This document shows, in pieces, positions 15,392 to 24,449 of a stretch of DNA of 64,000 bases. Under the pieces are notes generated by a model. That model was not told the DNA's origin, did no database searches, and saw nothing but the letters and a program-made list of their open reading frames with translations. Position numbers and translations under genes: made by a program. The stretch covers positions 232-64,231 of the forward strand of contig NZ_WVZN01000005.1 in the NCBI RefSeq assembly GCF_011772445.1, in the 5' to 3' direction. Source of the DNA: Hydrogenophaga sp. (lineage in GTDB: Bacteria; Pseudomonadota; Gammaproteobacteria; Burkholderiales; Burkholderiaceae_C). Numbering within the stretch: position 1 is the first letter of the stretch; every line of letters begins with the position of its first letter.

Positions 15392-16750
15392 TCAGGCCTT
15401 TCTTCCGCGGCTCAGCAGCCAGTACAGCGCGATGGCGCCGAAGGTCGCGGTGCCGATGCCACCCAGCGCGAACTGGCCGAACTTGAGCGTGTAGTCGCCC
15501 GTGCCCAGGATGAGGGGAATGGCCGCCACCAGCAGGTTGCGGTTGTCGGAGAAGTCCACCTGGTTGTCGACCCAGATCTTGGCGCCCGCGATGGCGATCA
15601 GGCCGAACACCACGATGGACACGCCCCCCATCACGGCCAGCGGAATGGTCTGGATCAGCGCGCCGAACTTCGGGCTGAAGCCCAGCACGATGGCGATGAC
15701 CGCCGCCACCACGAACATGGCCGTGGAGTAGATCTTGGTCGCGGCCATCACGCCGATGTTCTCGGCGTAGGTGGTGACGCCCGTGCCGCCCGAGGCGCCG
15801 CTCACGATGGTGGCCACGCCGTCGCCGATGAAGGCCTTGCCCAGGTAGGGATTGAGGTCGCGCCCGGTCATGGCGCTCACGGCCTTCACGTGGCCCAGGT
15901 TCTCGGCCACCAGGATCAGCGCCACCGGTGCGATGAGCAGCATGGCCTGCGCGCTGAACACCGGCGTGGCGAAGGTGGGCAGGCCGAACCAGGCGGCGTT
16001 GGCCACGCCGCTGAAGTCGATCGGCTTGCCCAGGCCCAGGCCGTTGGTGAGCACGGCGTAGACCACGCTGGCCAGGATCAGGCCCACCAGGATCAGCAGG
16101 CGCTGCACCATGCCGCGCGCGTACACGGCCACCAGGCCCACGCTCACGAAGGTGATGGCCTGCATCCAGGCGTCGAAGCCGGTGGGCGCCATGTTCTTGA
16201 TCGGGATGGCCGCCAGGTTCAGGCCGATCACGGCCACCACGGTGCCGGTCACCACGGGAGGCATCAGCCGTTCGATCCAGTGCACGGCCACGCCTTCCTC
16301 GACCTCCTCCACCTCCATGCCCTTCAGGGGCGCGCTCTTGACGTGGCGCACGTTGGTGGCGTGCACGACGAAGCCGATGAGGGTGTAGACCACGCCGCAG
16401 GCGATGATGCCGCCGAGTGCCACGCCCAGGTTGGCGTTGGGCCCGCTGCCGGCGTAGCCGCTGGCCGCGATCACCACGCCGATGAAGGCGAAGCTGGAGC
16501 CGAGGTAGCTGGGCACCCGGCCGCCGGTGACGAAGAAGAAGATGAGCGTGCCGATGCCGCTCATGAGGATGGCCACGTTCGGGTCGAAGCCCATGAGCAG
16601 CGGCGCCAGCACGGTGGCGCCGAACATGGCGATGACGTGCTGCACGCCCATCACCGTGGTCTGTGGCCAGGGCAGGCGTTCGTCGGGGGCGATGACACCG
16701 CCCTGGTTGAGGGTGCTCGCCGGTTTTTCTGTCCAGTTGAAGAGGCCCAT
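15392..16750 (-). CDS. NCS2-family uracil/xanthine permease (UraA-like)
   Basis: ATG 16750 is preceded by aaggagcga and gives 452 residues; an upstream in-frame ATG has no such site. The protein has about 14 membrane segments. NCS2 hallmarks are visible: the QHVIAMFGATVLAPLLMGFDP opening, the substrate-binding glutamate in GTGVTTYAENIGVMAATK, and GFSPKFGALIQTIPLAVMGG. Relatives import uracil or xanthine by proton symport. A long loop at about 190-205 (EVEEVEEGVAVHW) is acidic. The thioesterase gene follows immediately. Whether the substrate is uracil or a purine cannot be decided here. Confidence 0.9.
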   Translation of the reverse strand: MGLFNWTEKPASTLNQGGVIAPDERLPWPQTTVMGVQHVIAMFGATVLAPLLMGFDPNVAILMSGIGTLIFFFVTGGRVPSYLGSSFAFIGVVIAASGYAGSGPNANLGVALGGIIACGVVYTLIGFVVHATNVRHVKSAPLKGMEVEEVEEGVAVHWIERLMPPVVTGTVVAVIGLNLAAIPIKNMAPTGFDAWMQAITFVSVGLVAVYARGMVQRLLILVGLILASVVYAVLTNGLGLGKPIDFSGVANAAWFGLPTFATPVFSAQAMLLIAPVALILVAENLGHVKAVSAMTGRDLNPYLGKAFIGDGVATIVSGASGGTGVTTYAENIGVMAATKIYSTAMFVVAAVIAIVLGFSPKFGALIQTIPLAVMGGVSIVVFGLIAIAGAKIWVDNQVDFSDNRNLLVAAIPLILGTGDYTLKFGQFALGGIGTATFGAIALYWLLSRGRKA

Positions 16751-16840
16751 CTCGCTCGCTCCTTGTTCCGCCGAAGTGGCAGGCGATTGTGCAAGCAAGT
16801 GCCGCGATGGACGCGTCGCGTCGGCGCGGCCGCGCGAGGC

Positions 16841-17545
16841 TCAGGCGCGCTCTTGCAGTCGCGCGCGAAGCGGCGTCAGGGCAAGGGCGAGGGCGGGCGA
16901 CGCGGAAGGCGCCAGCACCGCGCGGATGCCGCCGGCGATGAAGCCGCACAGGCGCAGCGTGCTGCCAGGCTCGGCGCCCTGGCCCGGCAGCAGCTGGTCG
17001 AGCCGGTGATCACCCAGGTGCGCCTGCACCGCACCCAGCGTGAAGCGCAGCGCGTCGGCCAGGTCGGCGCGCGAGGCTTTGGGCAGCGCCGCCTGCAGGG
17101 CATCGAGGAAACGCTGGAGCAAGGGGTCGATGTGCTGTTGCAGGGCGGATTCGGCCTCGGGCGTGGCCTGCGCGAGTTCGCGGGCCAGCAGCCGCGCGTA
17201 ATGCCGGGAGGCGCTGTCGCTGCGCCAGCGCAGCATCGGCTGCACGAAGGCTTCGACCACGCGGTGCAGGCCATCGGGTTCGCTGGCGCCGCGGCGGGCC
17301 TCTTCCAGTGCGCGCATGGCCTCGTGGTGCCGGTGGCCGTGCTGCGCGAAGACGGCGCGGAACAGGCCTTCCTTGTGGTGGAAGTAGTAGCCCACCAGGG
17401 CCAGCGGCACCTTGGCCGCGTCGGCGATCTGGCGGATCGTCACGGAGTTGAAGCCGCGCTGGGCGAACAGCTGCTCGGCGGCCCGCAGGATGGCCTGCTG
17501 GCGTTCGCTGCGCGCAGGCAGCTGGGAAGGGCGGGGTGATGGCAT
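16841..17545 (-). CDS. TetR-family regulator
   Basis: The chosen ATG at 17545 gives 234 residues; an open extension to 17602 adds 19 residues of low plausibility. The N-terminal HTH is clear: RQQAILRAAEQLFAQRGFNSVTIRQIADAAKVPLALVGYYFHHKEGLF, residues about 15-60. The C-terminal domain is alanine-rich and helical, of the CerR/YbiH-like sort. It is divergent from the acetoacetyl-CoA synthetase gene, so it is a candidate regulator of that gene, sensing a ketone-body or fatty-acid-derived ligand (inference). Confidence 0.85.
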   Translation of the reverse strand: MPSPRPSQLPARSERQQAILRAAEQLFAQRGFNSVTIRQIADAAKVPLALVGYYFHHKEGLFRAVFAQHGHRHHEAMRALEEARRGASEPDGLHRVVEAFVQPMLRWRSDSASRHYARLLARELAQATPEAESALQQHIDPLLQRFLDALQAALPKASRADLADALRFTLGAVQAHLGDHRLDQLLPGQGAEPGSTLRLCGFIAGGIRAVLAPSASPALALALTPLRARLQERA

Positions 17546-17652
17546 GCGGGACCGGAAATCGAGGAAGGGCGCGTCGCTCAGGCGCGCCGCGGAGACTGAC
17601 ATTCCCGTAGGACGACGCTACGCTGCGGCCCGCAACCCAAAGCAGGAACCCC

Positions 17653-19740
17653 ATGCCAACGCCCCCCTACGTGCCCCAGATCCGCCGCTACACCGATTGG
17701 CTCGCGCAGCGCCATGGCCTGCGCTTCGACGGATACCACGACCTGTGGCAGTGGTCCGTCACCGATCTCTCAGGGTTCTGGAAGTCCATAGAAGAATACT
17801 TTGGATTGCATTTCGACAGCAAGAACGAGAACGTTTTGTTGCATAACACCATGCCGGGTACCCAGTGGTTCGCGGGCGGTCACGCCAACTACGTGGACCA
17901 GGTGTTTCGCCACGTGGCGCCCGCGCACGCGGCCGGCATGCCCGCGCTGATCGCGCGCAACGAAAAGGGCCGCCACACCGAACTGAGCTGGCCCGAGCTG
18001 CGCCGCCAGGTGGCCGCGCTGGCCCTGCACCTGAAGGCGCAAGGTGTGCGCCCGGGCGACCGCGTGGCCGCTTACCTGCCCAACATCCCGGAGACGGCGA
18101 TCGCCTTTCTTGCGGTGGCAAGCATCGGCGGCGTGTGGAGCGTGTGCGCCCCCGACATGGGCACCAACGCCGTGCTCGACCGCTTCCGCCAGATCGAACC
18201 TGTGGCCCTGATCGCCTGCGACGGCGTGACCTATGGCCGACGCGACATCGACCGCCTGGGCGTGGTGGCCGAGCTGCGCGCTGCCCTGCCCACGGTGCGC
18301 CATGTGGTGCTGCACACCAACCTGGCCGAGACCGCCGACGCCAAGGCCGGCGTGCTGTCCCGCGCGGCACCATGCGCGCACTTCGAGGCGGTGGTGGCGC
18401 GCGAGGACGCCGGGACCGCTGCTTTCGAGCCGGTGGAACTGCCTTTCGACCACCCGCTGTGGATCGTCTACTCCAGCGGCACCACCGGGCTGCCCAAGCC
18501 CATCGTGCATGGCCATGGCGGCACGGTGCTGGTGGGCATGGCGCTGAAGGTCCTGCACAACGACATCGGCTGCAGCTACGAGCCCAACAGCTGGGGTGAG
18601 CGCTACCACTGGTACAGCTCCACCGGCTGGGTGATGTGGAACGCGCAGGTCAGCGGCCTGCTCAACGGCACCACCTGCGTCATCTACGACGGCAATCCCG
18701 GCGGCTCCAAGGACGCGCCCGACTGGACCACGCTGTGGCGATTCGCGGCCGAGACCGGCGTCACCTTCTTCGGCGCCGGCGCGGCTTTCTTCGCCAACTG
18801 CCTCAAGGCGGGGGTGGACCTGTCGCAATGCGGCGATCTGTCGCGCGTGCGCGCGCTGGGCACCACCGGTTCGCCGCTGTCGGAGGACGCGCAGCGCTGG
18901 GGCACGGCGCAGTTCGCCGCCATCGCCGCGAGCGAGGCGCAGAAAGACATCTGGTGGTGCAACATCAGCGGCGGCACCGACTTCGCGGGCGCCTTCATCG
19001 GCGGCAACCGCGAGCTGCCGCAGGCGCCGGGACGCATGCAGTGCCGCCTGCTGGGCTGCGCGGTGGAGTCGTGGAACGAGCGCGGCGAGCCCGTGATCGA
19101 CGAGGTGGGCGAGCTGGTGTGCACGCAGCCCATTCCGTCCATGCCGCTCCACTTCGTGGGTGACAAGGACAACCAGCGCCTGATCGGCAGCTACTTCGAC
19201 GCTTACCCGCCCGGCCATGGCAGACAACCGGGTGGCGGCGACCTCGGCCCCGAGGCCGGCGCCGTCTGGCGCCACGGCGACTGGCTGCGTGTGCTGCCCG
19301 ACGGCTCCTGCATCATCTACGGCCGTTCCGACGCCACCATCAACCGCCACGGCCTGCGCATGGGCACGAGCGAAATCTACAGCGCCGTCGAGGCCCTGCC
19401 CGAGGTGCTCGATTCCATGGTGGTGGACCTGGAGTACCTGGGCCGCGAGAGCTGGATGCCGCTGTTCGTGGTGCTTCGCCCGGGTTGCACGCTGGACGAC
19501 GCGTTGAGCGAGCGCCTGCGCGGCGCCATCCGCCAGGCGCTGTCACCGCGCTTCGTGCCCGACGCGATCTACCAGGTGGCCGAGATCCCGCGCACCCTGT
19601 CCGGCAAGAAGCAGGAGCTGCCGATCAAGAAGCTGCTGCTGGGCCAGCCGATCGAGAAGGTCATCAACCGCGAGGCGATGGCCAACCCGGGCTGCCTGGA
19701 CTGGTACGTGAAGCTGGCGCGCGAGCGCGCGGGGGCTTAG
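17653..19740 (+). CDS. aacS: acetoacetyl-CoA synthetase
   Basis: This 695-residue acyl-adenylate-forming ligase matches the acetoacetate-CoA ligase family over its full length. The family-specific N-terminus (WSVTDLSGFWKSIEEYF), the P-loop YSSGTTGLPKPIVHGHGG, the motif RYHWYSSTGWVMWN and the C-terminal PRTLSGKKQELPIKKLL with the acetylatable Lys are all present. It activates acetoacetate to acetoacetyl-CoA with ATP, feeding PHB synthesis or thiolysis to acetyl-CoA. The divergent TetR gene is a likely regulator. Its stop codon overlaps the stop of the convergent reductase gene (19737-19740). Confidence 0.94.
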   Translation: MPTPPYVPQIRRYTDWLAQRHGLRFDGYHDLWQWSVTDLSGFWKSIEEYFGLHFDSKNENVLLHNTMPGTQWFAGGHANYVDQVFRHVAPAHAAGMPALIARNEKGRHTELSWPELRRQVAALALHLKAQGVRPGDRVAAYLPNIPETAIAFLAVASIGGVWSVCAPDMGTNAVLDRFRQIEPVALIACDGVTYGRRDIDRLGVVAELRAALPTVRHVVLHTNLAETADAKAGVLSRAAPCAHFEAVVAREDAGTAAFEPVELPFDHPLWIVYSSGTTGLPKPIVHGHGGTVLVGMALKVLHNDIGCSYEPNSWGERYHWYSSTGWVMWNAQVSGLLNGTTCVIYDGNPGGSKDAPDWTTLWRFAAETGVTFFGAGAAFFANCLKAGVDLSQCGDLSRVRALGTTGSPLSEDAQRWGTAQFAAIAASEAQKDIWWCNISGGTDFAGAFIGGNRELPQAPGRMQCRLLGCAVESWNERGEPVIDEVGELVCTQPIPSMPLHFVGDKDNQRLIGSYFDAYPPGHGRQPGGGDLGPEAGAVWRHGDWLRVLPDGSCIIYGRSDATINRHGLRMGTSEIYSAVEALPEVLDSMVVDLEYLGRESWMPLFVVLRPGCTLDDALSERLRGAIRQALSPRFVPDAIYQVAEIPRTLSGKKQELPIKKLLLGQPIEKVINREAMANPGCLDWYVKLARERAGA

Positions 19741-20381
19741 CTCGCCACGGTGAAGCGCTGCCGCACGTGTTGCGGCTTCTCGATCTCGTCCACGATGGCC
19801 ACCGCCAGGTCGGCGACCGAAATGCCCGAGGGCTGATCGCCCTGGCCGGGCAGCAACCGGTCACCGCCCACGCGGTAGCGGCCCGTGCGCTCGCCCGGCG
19901 CCAGCGCGATCGGGGGCGAGACGAAGCTCCAGTCCAGCGCGCTCTCGCCACGCAGGCGCGTCAGCAGGTCGCGCGCAGCCAGCGCGCCCTGTTTCCATTC
20001 CGCCGGGAATTCGGGCGTGTCCACCAGTTGCAGTCCGGGCGCCACCTCCAGGCTGCCGGCGCCGCCCACGGCCAGCACGCGCTTCACGCCGGCCTGTTTC
20101 GCGCCGGCGAGGATGGCGTCGTAGCCCTGGCCGAAGACCTCGTAGATGCGCGGCTCGCTCCAGCCGGGGTTGTAGGCGCTGACGAGGGCGTCCTGGCCTT
20201 TGGCGGCGGCGGCGACCTGGGCCGGGTCCAGCACGTCGGCGCGCACCACCTGCAAACCGCCGCGCGCGGCAATCTTCTCGGGGTGGCGGGCCAGCGCGGT
20301 CACGGCGTGGCCGCGCGAAAGCAGTTCGTTCAGCACGGCGCTGCCGACAAATCCGGTGGCGCCGATGAGGGCGATCTTCAT
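19737..20381 (-). CDS. NAD(P)-binding epimerase/reductase (atypical SDR, YwnB-like)
   Basis: This 214-residue protein starts MKIALIGATGFVGSAVLNELLSRGH, the GxxGxxG nucleotide motif of NAD(P)H-binding/BVR-B-like atypical SDRs, and includes LVSAYNPGW and the Ala-rich middle typical of YwnB. It has no Tyr-x-x-x-Lys catalytic pair that I can see. Its role in other bacteria is poorly defined. It is divergent from the LysR gene at 20479, and that gene is its probable regulator. Confidence 0.85.
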   Translation of the reverse strand: MKIALIGATGFVGSAVLNELLSRGHAVTALARHPEKIAARGGLQVVRADVLDPAQVAAAAKGQDALVSAYNPGWSEPRIYEVFGQGYDAILAGAKQAGVKRVLAVGGAGSLEVAPGLQLVDTPEFPAEWKQGALAARDLLTRLRGESALDWSFVSPPIALAPGERTGRYRVGGDRLLPGQGDQPSGISVADLAVAIVDEIEKPQHVRQRFTVAS

Positions 20382-20421
20382 GGGGTGCTCCTGAAGGGTT
20401 GGGGATGGGATTGAGTCTCCC

Positions 20422-20472
20422 GGCTACACGAACGCCCCACCAGACGGCAGAATCGGCATTCATCTTGTAGCC
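20422..20472. promoter_or_regulatory. possible LysR operator between the reductase and LysR genes
   Basis: In the 97-base divergent gap, ggctaca at 20422-20428 is the exact reverse complement of tgtagcc at 20466-20472, with 37 bases between. The spacing is long for one LysR dimer, so this could be two half sites bound by a tetramer or a coincidence. Confidence 0.25.
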
Positions 20473-20478
20473 AATCTA

Positions 20479-21393
20479 ATGAGTGAAGCCCAAACCCTGG
20501 CCGACAAGCTGCGCCGCATGGCCTTGTTCGCCGAAATCGTGGACAGCGGCTCCATCAGCGCCGCCGCGCGCCGCCTGGGCACCACGCCCTCGGCCGTGAG
20601 CCAGCAGCTGCGCCTGCTGGAGCGTTCGCTGGGCCTGGTGTTGCTGCACCGTTCCACGCGCCGACTCACCCTCACCGAGGCCGGCGAGCGCTACCACCCC
20701 GCCTGCGCGGCCATGGTGGCCCAGGCCCGCAGTGCCGACCTGGCCCTGGAGCGCCTGCGCGACGAGCCCGAGGGCGAGCTGCGCCTGGCCGCGCCCATCG
20801 GCTTCGGCGAGCTGCTGGCCAGCGCGCTGGAGCCCCTGCGCCGCCACCCGCGGCTGCGCCTGCACCTGCTGCTGGACGACACCCCCATCGACCTGATCGC
20901 CGAGCGCGTGGACCTGGCCCTGCGCGTGGGCCGATTCACCGACTCGGCCCTGGTGGCGCGCCGCCTGGGCGAGCTGCAGCGCGTGCTGTGCGCCGCGCCG
21001 CGTTACCTGGCCGAGCGCGGCTGGCCGCGCGACCCGGGTGAACTGGCCGGACACGATTGGCTGGGCCTGCCGCCGCGCAGCGGTGCGGTGACGACGCTGG
21101 TGTTCCAGGCGCAGGACGGGGCGCGTGCCGAGGTGCGCGTGGAGCCGCGCGTGCTGGCCTCGCAGGTGACGGTGCTGGAGGCCCTGGCGCTGGAGGGCTG
21201 GGGGCTGTATGTGGGCATGCGCGACGACGTGCGCACCGCGCTGGAGCAGGGCCGCCTGGTGCCCGTGCTGCCCGACTGGCGCCTGGAGCCGGCCGCGGTG
21301 TTTGCCGTCACGCCCCGGCGCGACGAGCAGCCCGCCAAGGTGCGCCACGCGCTGCGGGCGCTGCAGGCGCACTTCGGCCTGCCCGACGGCTGA
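20479..21393 (+). CDS. LysR-family transcriptional regulator
   Basis: The product has 304 residues. The HTH lies at about residues 10-65 (FAEIVDSGSISAAARRLGTTPSAVSQQLRLLERSLGLVLLHRSTRRLTLTEAG), followed by a substrate-binding domain beginning LRLAAPIGFGELL. The type is that of LysR proteins next to SDRs, quinone reductases and permeases (CrgA/DmlR-like). It is transcribed divergently from the YwnB-like reductase and probably controls it. Confidence 0.9.
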   Translation: MSEAQTLADKLRRMALFAEIVDSGSISAAARRLGTTPSAVSQQLRLLERSLGLVLLHRSTRRLTLTEAGERYHPACAAMVAQARSADLALERLRDEPEGELRLAAPIGFGELLASALEPLRRHPRLRLHLLLDDTPIDLIAERVDLALRVGRFTDSALVARRLGELQRVLCAAPRYLAERGWPRDPGELAGHDWLGLPPRSGAVTTLVFQAQDGARAEVRVEPRVLASQVTVLEALALEGWGLYVGMRDDVRTALEQGRLVPVLPDWRLEPAAVFAVTPRRDEQPAKVRHALRALQAHFGLPDG

Positions 21394-21418
21394 CGTGCGC
21401 GCGCGCTGACCGCCGCGC

Positions 21419-22327
21419 TCAGCGCCGGCTCACCAGCACGATGCCCAGCGCCACGCCCACCAGGGCCAGCACCAGCTTGAGCGTCAGCGGCTCGCCCAGC
21501 AGCAGCACGCCGAACACCAGCGCGAACACCGGCGTGAGGAAGGTGAAGGTGCTGATCTGCGTGGCCGGGTAGTGGCGCAGCATCCACATCCAGGCCAGGT
21601 AGCTCGCGAAGGCGCCCACCACCGACTGCAGTGCGATGGATCCCCAGGCCAGGCCCGAGTACGACCAGCCCCAGGGTTCGCCCAGCGCGAGCGAGAGCAG
21701 CGGCGCCACCAGGGCGGTGACGGCCACTTGATAGAACAGGGTCTTTTCCGCGCTGGTCGTCGCGAGGCGGCTGGCGCGGATGGTCAGCGTCGTCAGGCCC
21801 CACAGGATGCCGGCGCCCAGGGCCATGGCGTCGCCACGCCATTGGCCGGCCACCGGCGAAGCGCTGGTGAAGCCTTCGCTGAACGCGGTGGCCACGGCCG
21901 CGAAGGCGATCGTCAGGCCGACCCACTGCACGCGGCGCAGCGTTTCACTGGGCACCACGCGGGGCAGCAGCAGGGCCACCACGAAGGGGCTGGTGTACAG
22001 AAACACCGTGAGGCGCGACGCCGAGGTGAGCTGCAGCCCAAGGTAGATGAAGGCGAACTCGCCGGCGAACAGCACGCCCGCGAGCAGGCCGGCCTTGAGC
22101 GTGCCGTCGCGCTGGAACAGCGGCACGCCGCGCGCCCGGCACCACAGCCACAGCAGCAGCGTGGCGCCCCAGAAGCGCAGGCTGGCCTGCCACAGCGGCG
22201 GCACCTCGGCCACCGCGAACTTGATCAGGATCTGCTGGAAACCCCAGAAGGCGCAGCACACCACGAGCAGCGTGACGGCCAGGGAATCGAGGTGGGTCTT
22301 GCGGGCGACGGGCAGGGCAGGCGACAT
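21419..22327 (-). CDS. EamA/DMT-family transporter
   Basis: This 302-residue protein has ten hydrophobic segments in two EamA repeats. The first begins LLVVCCAFWGFQQILIKFAV with the early Trp-Gly pair and the second begins GAGILWGLTTLTIRASRL. The C-terminal YPATQISTFTFLTPVFALVFGVLLLGE motif is the EamA consensus. Family members export amino acids or other metabolites. It is convergent with the LysR gene; its own start lies 54 bases from the stop of the MarR gene, which is transcribed in the same direction. The substrate is unknown. Confidence 0.88.
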   Translation of the reverse strand: MSPALPVARKTHLDSLAVTLLVVCCAFWGFQQILIKFAVAEVPPLWQASLRFWGATLLLWLWCRARGVPLFQRDGTLKAGLLAGVLFAGEFAFIYLGLQLTSASRLTVFLYTSPFVVALLLPRVVPSETLRRVQWVGLTIAFAAVATAFSEGFTSASPVAGQWRGDAMALGAGILWGLTTLTIRASRLATTSAEKTLFYQVAVTALVAPLLSLALGEPWGWSYSGLAWGSIALQSVVGAFASYLAWMWMLRHYPATQISTFTFLTPVFALVFGVLLLGEPLTLKLVLALVGVALGIVLVSRR

Positions 22328-22381
22328 GGCCGGCGATTGTGCGCGGCGGCGCGCGCCCGACGTGTCGCGGGGGTTCTTCGC

Positions 22382-22807
22382 TCAGCGCGCCTGCGCCAGG
22401 CGACGGAGCTGGTCCTTCAGGCGCTGCACCTCGGCCGCCGAGAGGTCGGCCAGCATGGCGTTCTCGTGCGCGCGGGCGCGGCGCAGCAGCGGTGCCACCG
22501 TCTTCTGTCCGGTGGGCGTGATGGACACCAGCGTGCGCCGCTGGTCCGCCGGGTCGTCGTGCAGGGCCACCCAGTCCTGCGCCACCATGCGCTGCAGCAG
22601 CTTGGTGACGGTGGGCTGCTGGCTCAGCACCTCGTGCGCGAGCCGGCCCACCGCCATGGGCGATTCGCCGCTCAGCACGGCCAGCACCCGCCACTCGAGC
22701 GAGCCCACGCCGGCCTCGCGCACCTGAGCATCGAACTCCTTGAAGAGGGCGTGGTTGGCCTGGCCGAGCAGGTAACCCAGGTAGTCGTTGGTGAAGCGTT
22801 CCTTCAC
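22382..22807 (-). CDS. MarR-family regulator (NicR-like position)
   Basis: GTG 22807 overlaps the flavin reductase stop codon (GTGA) and gives 141 residues. A winged HTH is visible in SPMAVGRLAHEVLSQQPTVTKLLQRMVAQDWVALHDDPADQRRTLVSITPTG, the core MarR signature with the DxRR wing. MarR proteins respond to aromatic ligands. The gene is co-transcribed with the flavin reductase and divergent from the NicX-like operon. In Pseudomonas putida the nicotinate operon is controlled by a MarR protein, NicR, so the position fits an effector-sensing repressor of the adjacent genes (inference). Confidence 0.85.
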   Translation of the reverse strand: MKERFTNDYLGYLLGQANHALFKEFDAQVREAGVGSLEWRVLAVLSGESPMAVGRLAHEVLSQQPTVTKLLQRMVAQDWVALHDDPADQRRTLVSITPTGQKTVAPLLRRARAHENAMLADLSAAEVQRLKDQLRRLAQAR

Positions 22808-23325
22808 AACGGATGCTCCGCATAAAAGCGCCCGCCGTGGAACAGCAAGGGCGATGCCCCCGGGCGATGGGTGCAGCGCTCCACCTCGCCCACGAAGATG
22901 ACGTGGTCGCCCTCGGTGTACTGGCTGCGGTTGAAGCACTCGAAGTTGGCGGCCGCGCCATCGAGCAGCGGCGCGCCGTTGCCGCCTTCGGTGAAGGCCA
23001 CGCCGGCCCAGCGATCGATGCCGCGCGCGGCGAAGCGCTCGGCCAGGGCCTGCTGGTCGGCCGCGAGCACGTTGATGGCGTAGTGCGAGCCGTTGCGGAA
23101 GAAGGCCATGGAGCCGGCGTGGTGCGCCAGGCTCCACAGCACCAGCGGCGGCGACAGCGACACCGAGTTGAACGAGTTCGCGGTGAGGCCGATGAGCGCG
23201 CCATCGGGGGCGCGCGCGGTGACGATGGTCACGCCGGTGGCGAACATGCCCAGCGAGGCGCGGAACTCGTGCGCCGAAAAATCGGGTGGGCGGGCCGCGT
23301 GGCCGGCTTGACGGGCGGGGGACAT
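22804..23325 (-). CDS. flavin reductase (HpaC/FRP-like), reductase partner of a monooxygenase
   Basis: This 173-residue protein has the flavin-reductase-like split-barrel signature: FRASLGMFATGVTIVTARAPDGALIGLTANSFNSVSLSPPLVLWSL, FMN/FAD binding at residues 12-60. The C-terminal FVGEVERCTHRPGASPLLFHGGRFY is the second family block. Such proteins use NAD(P)H to make free reduced flavin for a separate oxygenase. I prefer ATG 23325 over the TTG 9 bases earlier. It is divergent from the operon carrying the acyl-CoA-dehydrogenase-fold protein, the most likely oxygenase partner. Confidence 0.88.
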   Translation of the reverse strand: MSPARQAGHAARPPDFSAHEFRASLGMFATGVTIVTARAPDGALIGLTANSFNSVSLSPPLVLWSLAHHAGSMAFFRNGSHYAINVLAADQQALAERFAARGIDRWAGVAFTEGGNGAPLLDGAAANFECFNRSQYTEGDHVIFVGEVERCTHRPGASPLLFHGGRFYAEHPL

Positions 23326-23338
23326 GGGCTGCAATTTA

Positions 23339-23352
23339 CATGAATTTTCATG
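23339..23352. promoter_or_regulatory. MarR operator candidate in divergent promoter region
   Basis: catgaattttcatg is a palindrome with perfect 6-base arms around tt, in an AT-rich island between the flavin reductase and NicX-like genes. It lies 14 bases from the start of one and 45 from the other, where a MarR dimer could repress both. Confidence 0.5.
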
Positions 23353-23396
23353 AATAATGGGCCTCGACCCATTTCACAACCCCGACAGGAGCACGG

Positions 23397-24449
23397 ATGC
23401 TGCAGGAGCGGATCGAACCCGCCTGGATCGACGCCTTCGAGGCCATGCTGAAGCGCTGTGCGCTGCAGCCCGGCGAAGTGGTCGCCATTCTCGGCGAGAC
23501 CCAGAGCCGGCCGGTGCTGGTCGAGCTGGCCCACCTGGCCGCGGCGCGCCTGGGCGCGCGCTGTTTCCGGCTCACGCTGCCCTCGGTGTTCAGCAACGGC
23601 GCGCCGGTGCAACGCTCCACCGGCGCGAGCCCGGCGATCCAGCATCTGCAGCCCGTGATCGCCGCGCTCGCGGGCAGTCAGCTCGTGATCGACTGCACCG
23701 CCGAGGGCCTGATGCACGCGCCCGAGCTGCCCGCCATCCTCAAGGGCGACGGCCAGACCCAGCCGCGCGTGGTCTATGTGAGCGACGAACACCCCGAGGC
23801 GCTGATGCGCCTGCTGCCCGACGAGGCCACCGAGGCGCGCGTGAAGGCGCACGTCAAGCGCCTGCGCGGCGCGAGGCGCCTTCGCGTCACCTCAGCCGCC
23901 GGCACCGACCTCAGCGTCGACCTCAAGGGAGCGGTGCTCGGCGGCAATTGGGGCAGCACCACGCGCCCCGGCACGCTCACGCACTGGCCTGGCGGCATGG
24001 TGCTGGGCTTTCCGGCGGCAGGCACGGTCAACGGCAGCCTGGTGCTCGCGGAGGGCGACGTGAACCTCACCTTCAAGCGCTACATCGAGCGGCCCATCAC
24101 GCTGCGCATCGAATCCGACACCGTCACGCGCATCGAGGGCAGCGGCGTTGACGCCGAGCTGCTGCGCAGCCATTACGCCGCCTGGGGCGAGCCCGAGGCC
24201 TACGCCGTGAGCCACGTGGGCTATGGGCTCAACGAACGCGCGCGCTGGGACAGCATGGCGCTCTACGACAAACGCGACTTCAACGGCACCGAGCTGCGCG
24301 CCTTTGCCGGCAACTTCCTCTACAGCACCGGCGCCAATGAAGTCGCAGGACGCCACACGCGCGGGCATTTCGACTTCCCGCTGCGCGGCTGCACCGTGTC
24401 GCTGGACGACACCGTCGTCATCGACGCCGGGAAGGTGGTGGTCGAATGA
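23397..24449 (+). CDS. 2,5-dihydroxypyridine 5,6-dioxygenase-like protein (NicX/M29 fold)
   Basis: This 350-residue protein belongs to the aminopeptidase-T/M29-like fold that includes NicX, an Fe(II) ring-cleaving dioxygenase acting on 2,5-dihydroxypyridine to give N-formylmaleamate. The predicted Fe ligands of NicX (two His and an Asp in an H...HxD arrangement) can be matched to His273 (AVSHVGYG), His324 and Asp326 (TRGHFDFP). The family blocks GGNWGSTTRPGTLTHWPGG and LNERARWDSM are also present. The following gene is an N-formylmaleamate-deformylase-like hydrolase, which supports the dioxygenase reading over a peptidase one. It starts 71 bases from the divergent flavin reductase gene, with a MarR-type operator between. 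Confidence 0.82.
   Translation: MLQERIEPAWIDAFEAMLKRCALQPGEVVAILGETQSRPVLVELAHLAAARLGARCFRLTLPSVFSNGAPVQRSTGASPAIQHLQPVIAALAGSQLVIDCTAEGLMHAPELPAILKGDGQTQPRVVYVSDEHPEALMRLLPDEATEARVKAHVKRLRGARRLRVTSAAGTDLSVDLKGAVLGGNWGSTTRPGTLTHWPGGMVLGFPAAGTVNGSLVLAEGDVNLTFKRYIERPITLRIESDTVTRIEGSGVDAELLRSHYAAWGEPEAYAVSHVGYGLNERARWDSMALYDKRDFNGTELRAFAGNFLYSTGANEVAGRHTRGHFDFPLRGCTVSLDDTVVIDAGKVVVE

Noticed and set aside
23397-24449. Reading the NicX-like gene as a leucyl aminopeptidase (M29)
   Set aside because: The fold is shared, but the H273/H324-x-D326 ligand pattern and the adjacent deformylase-like gene fit the dioxygenase better. I keep some doubt (confidence 0.82).
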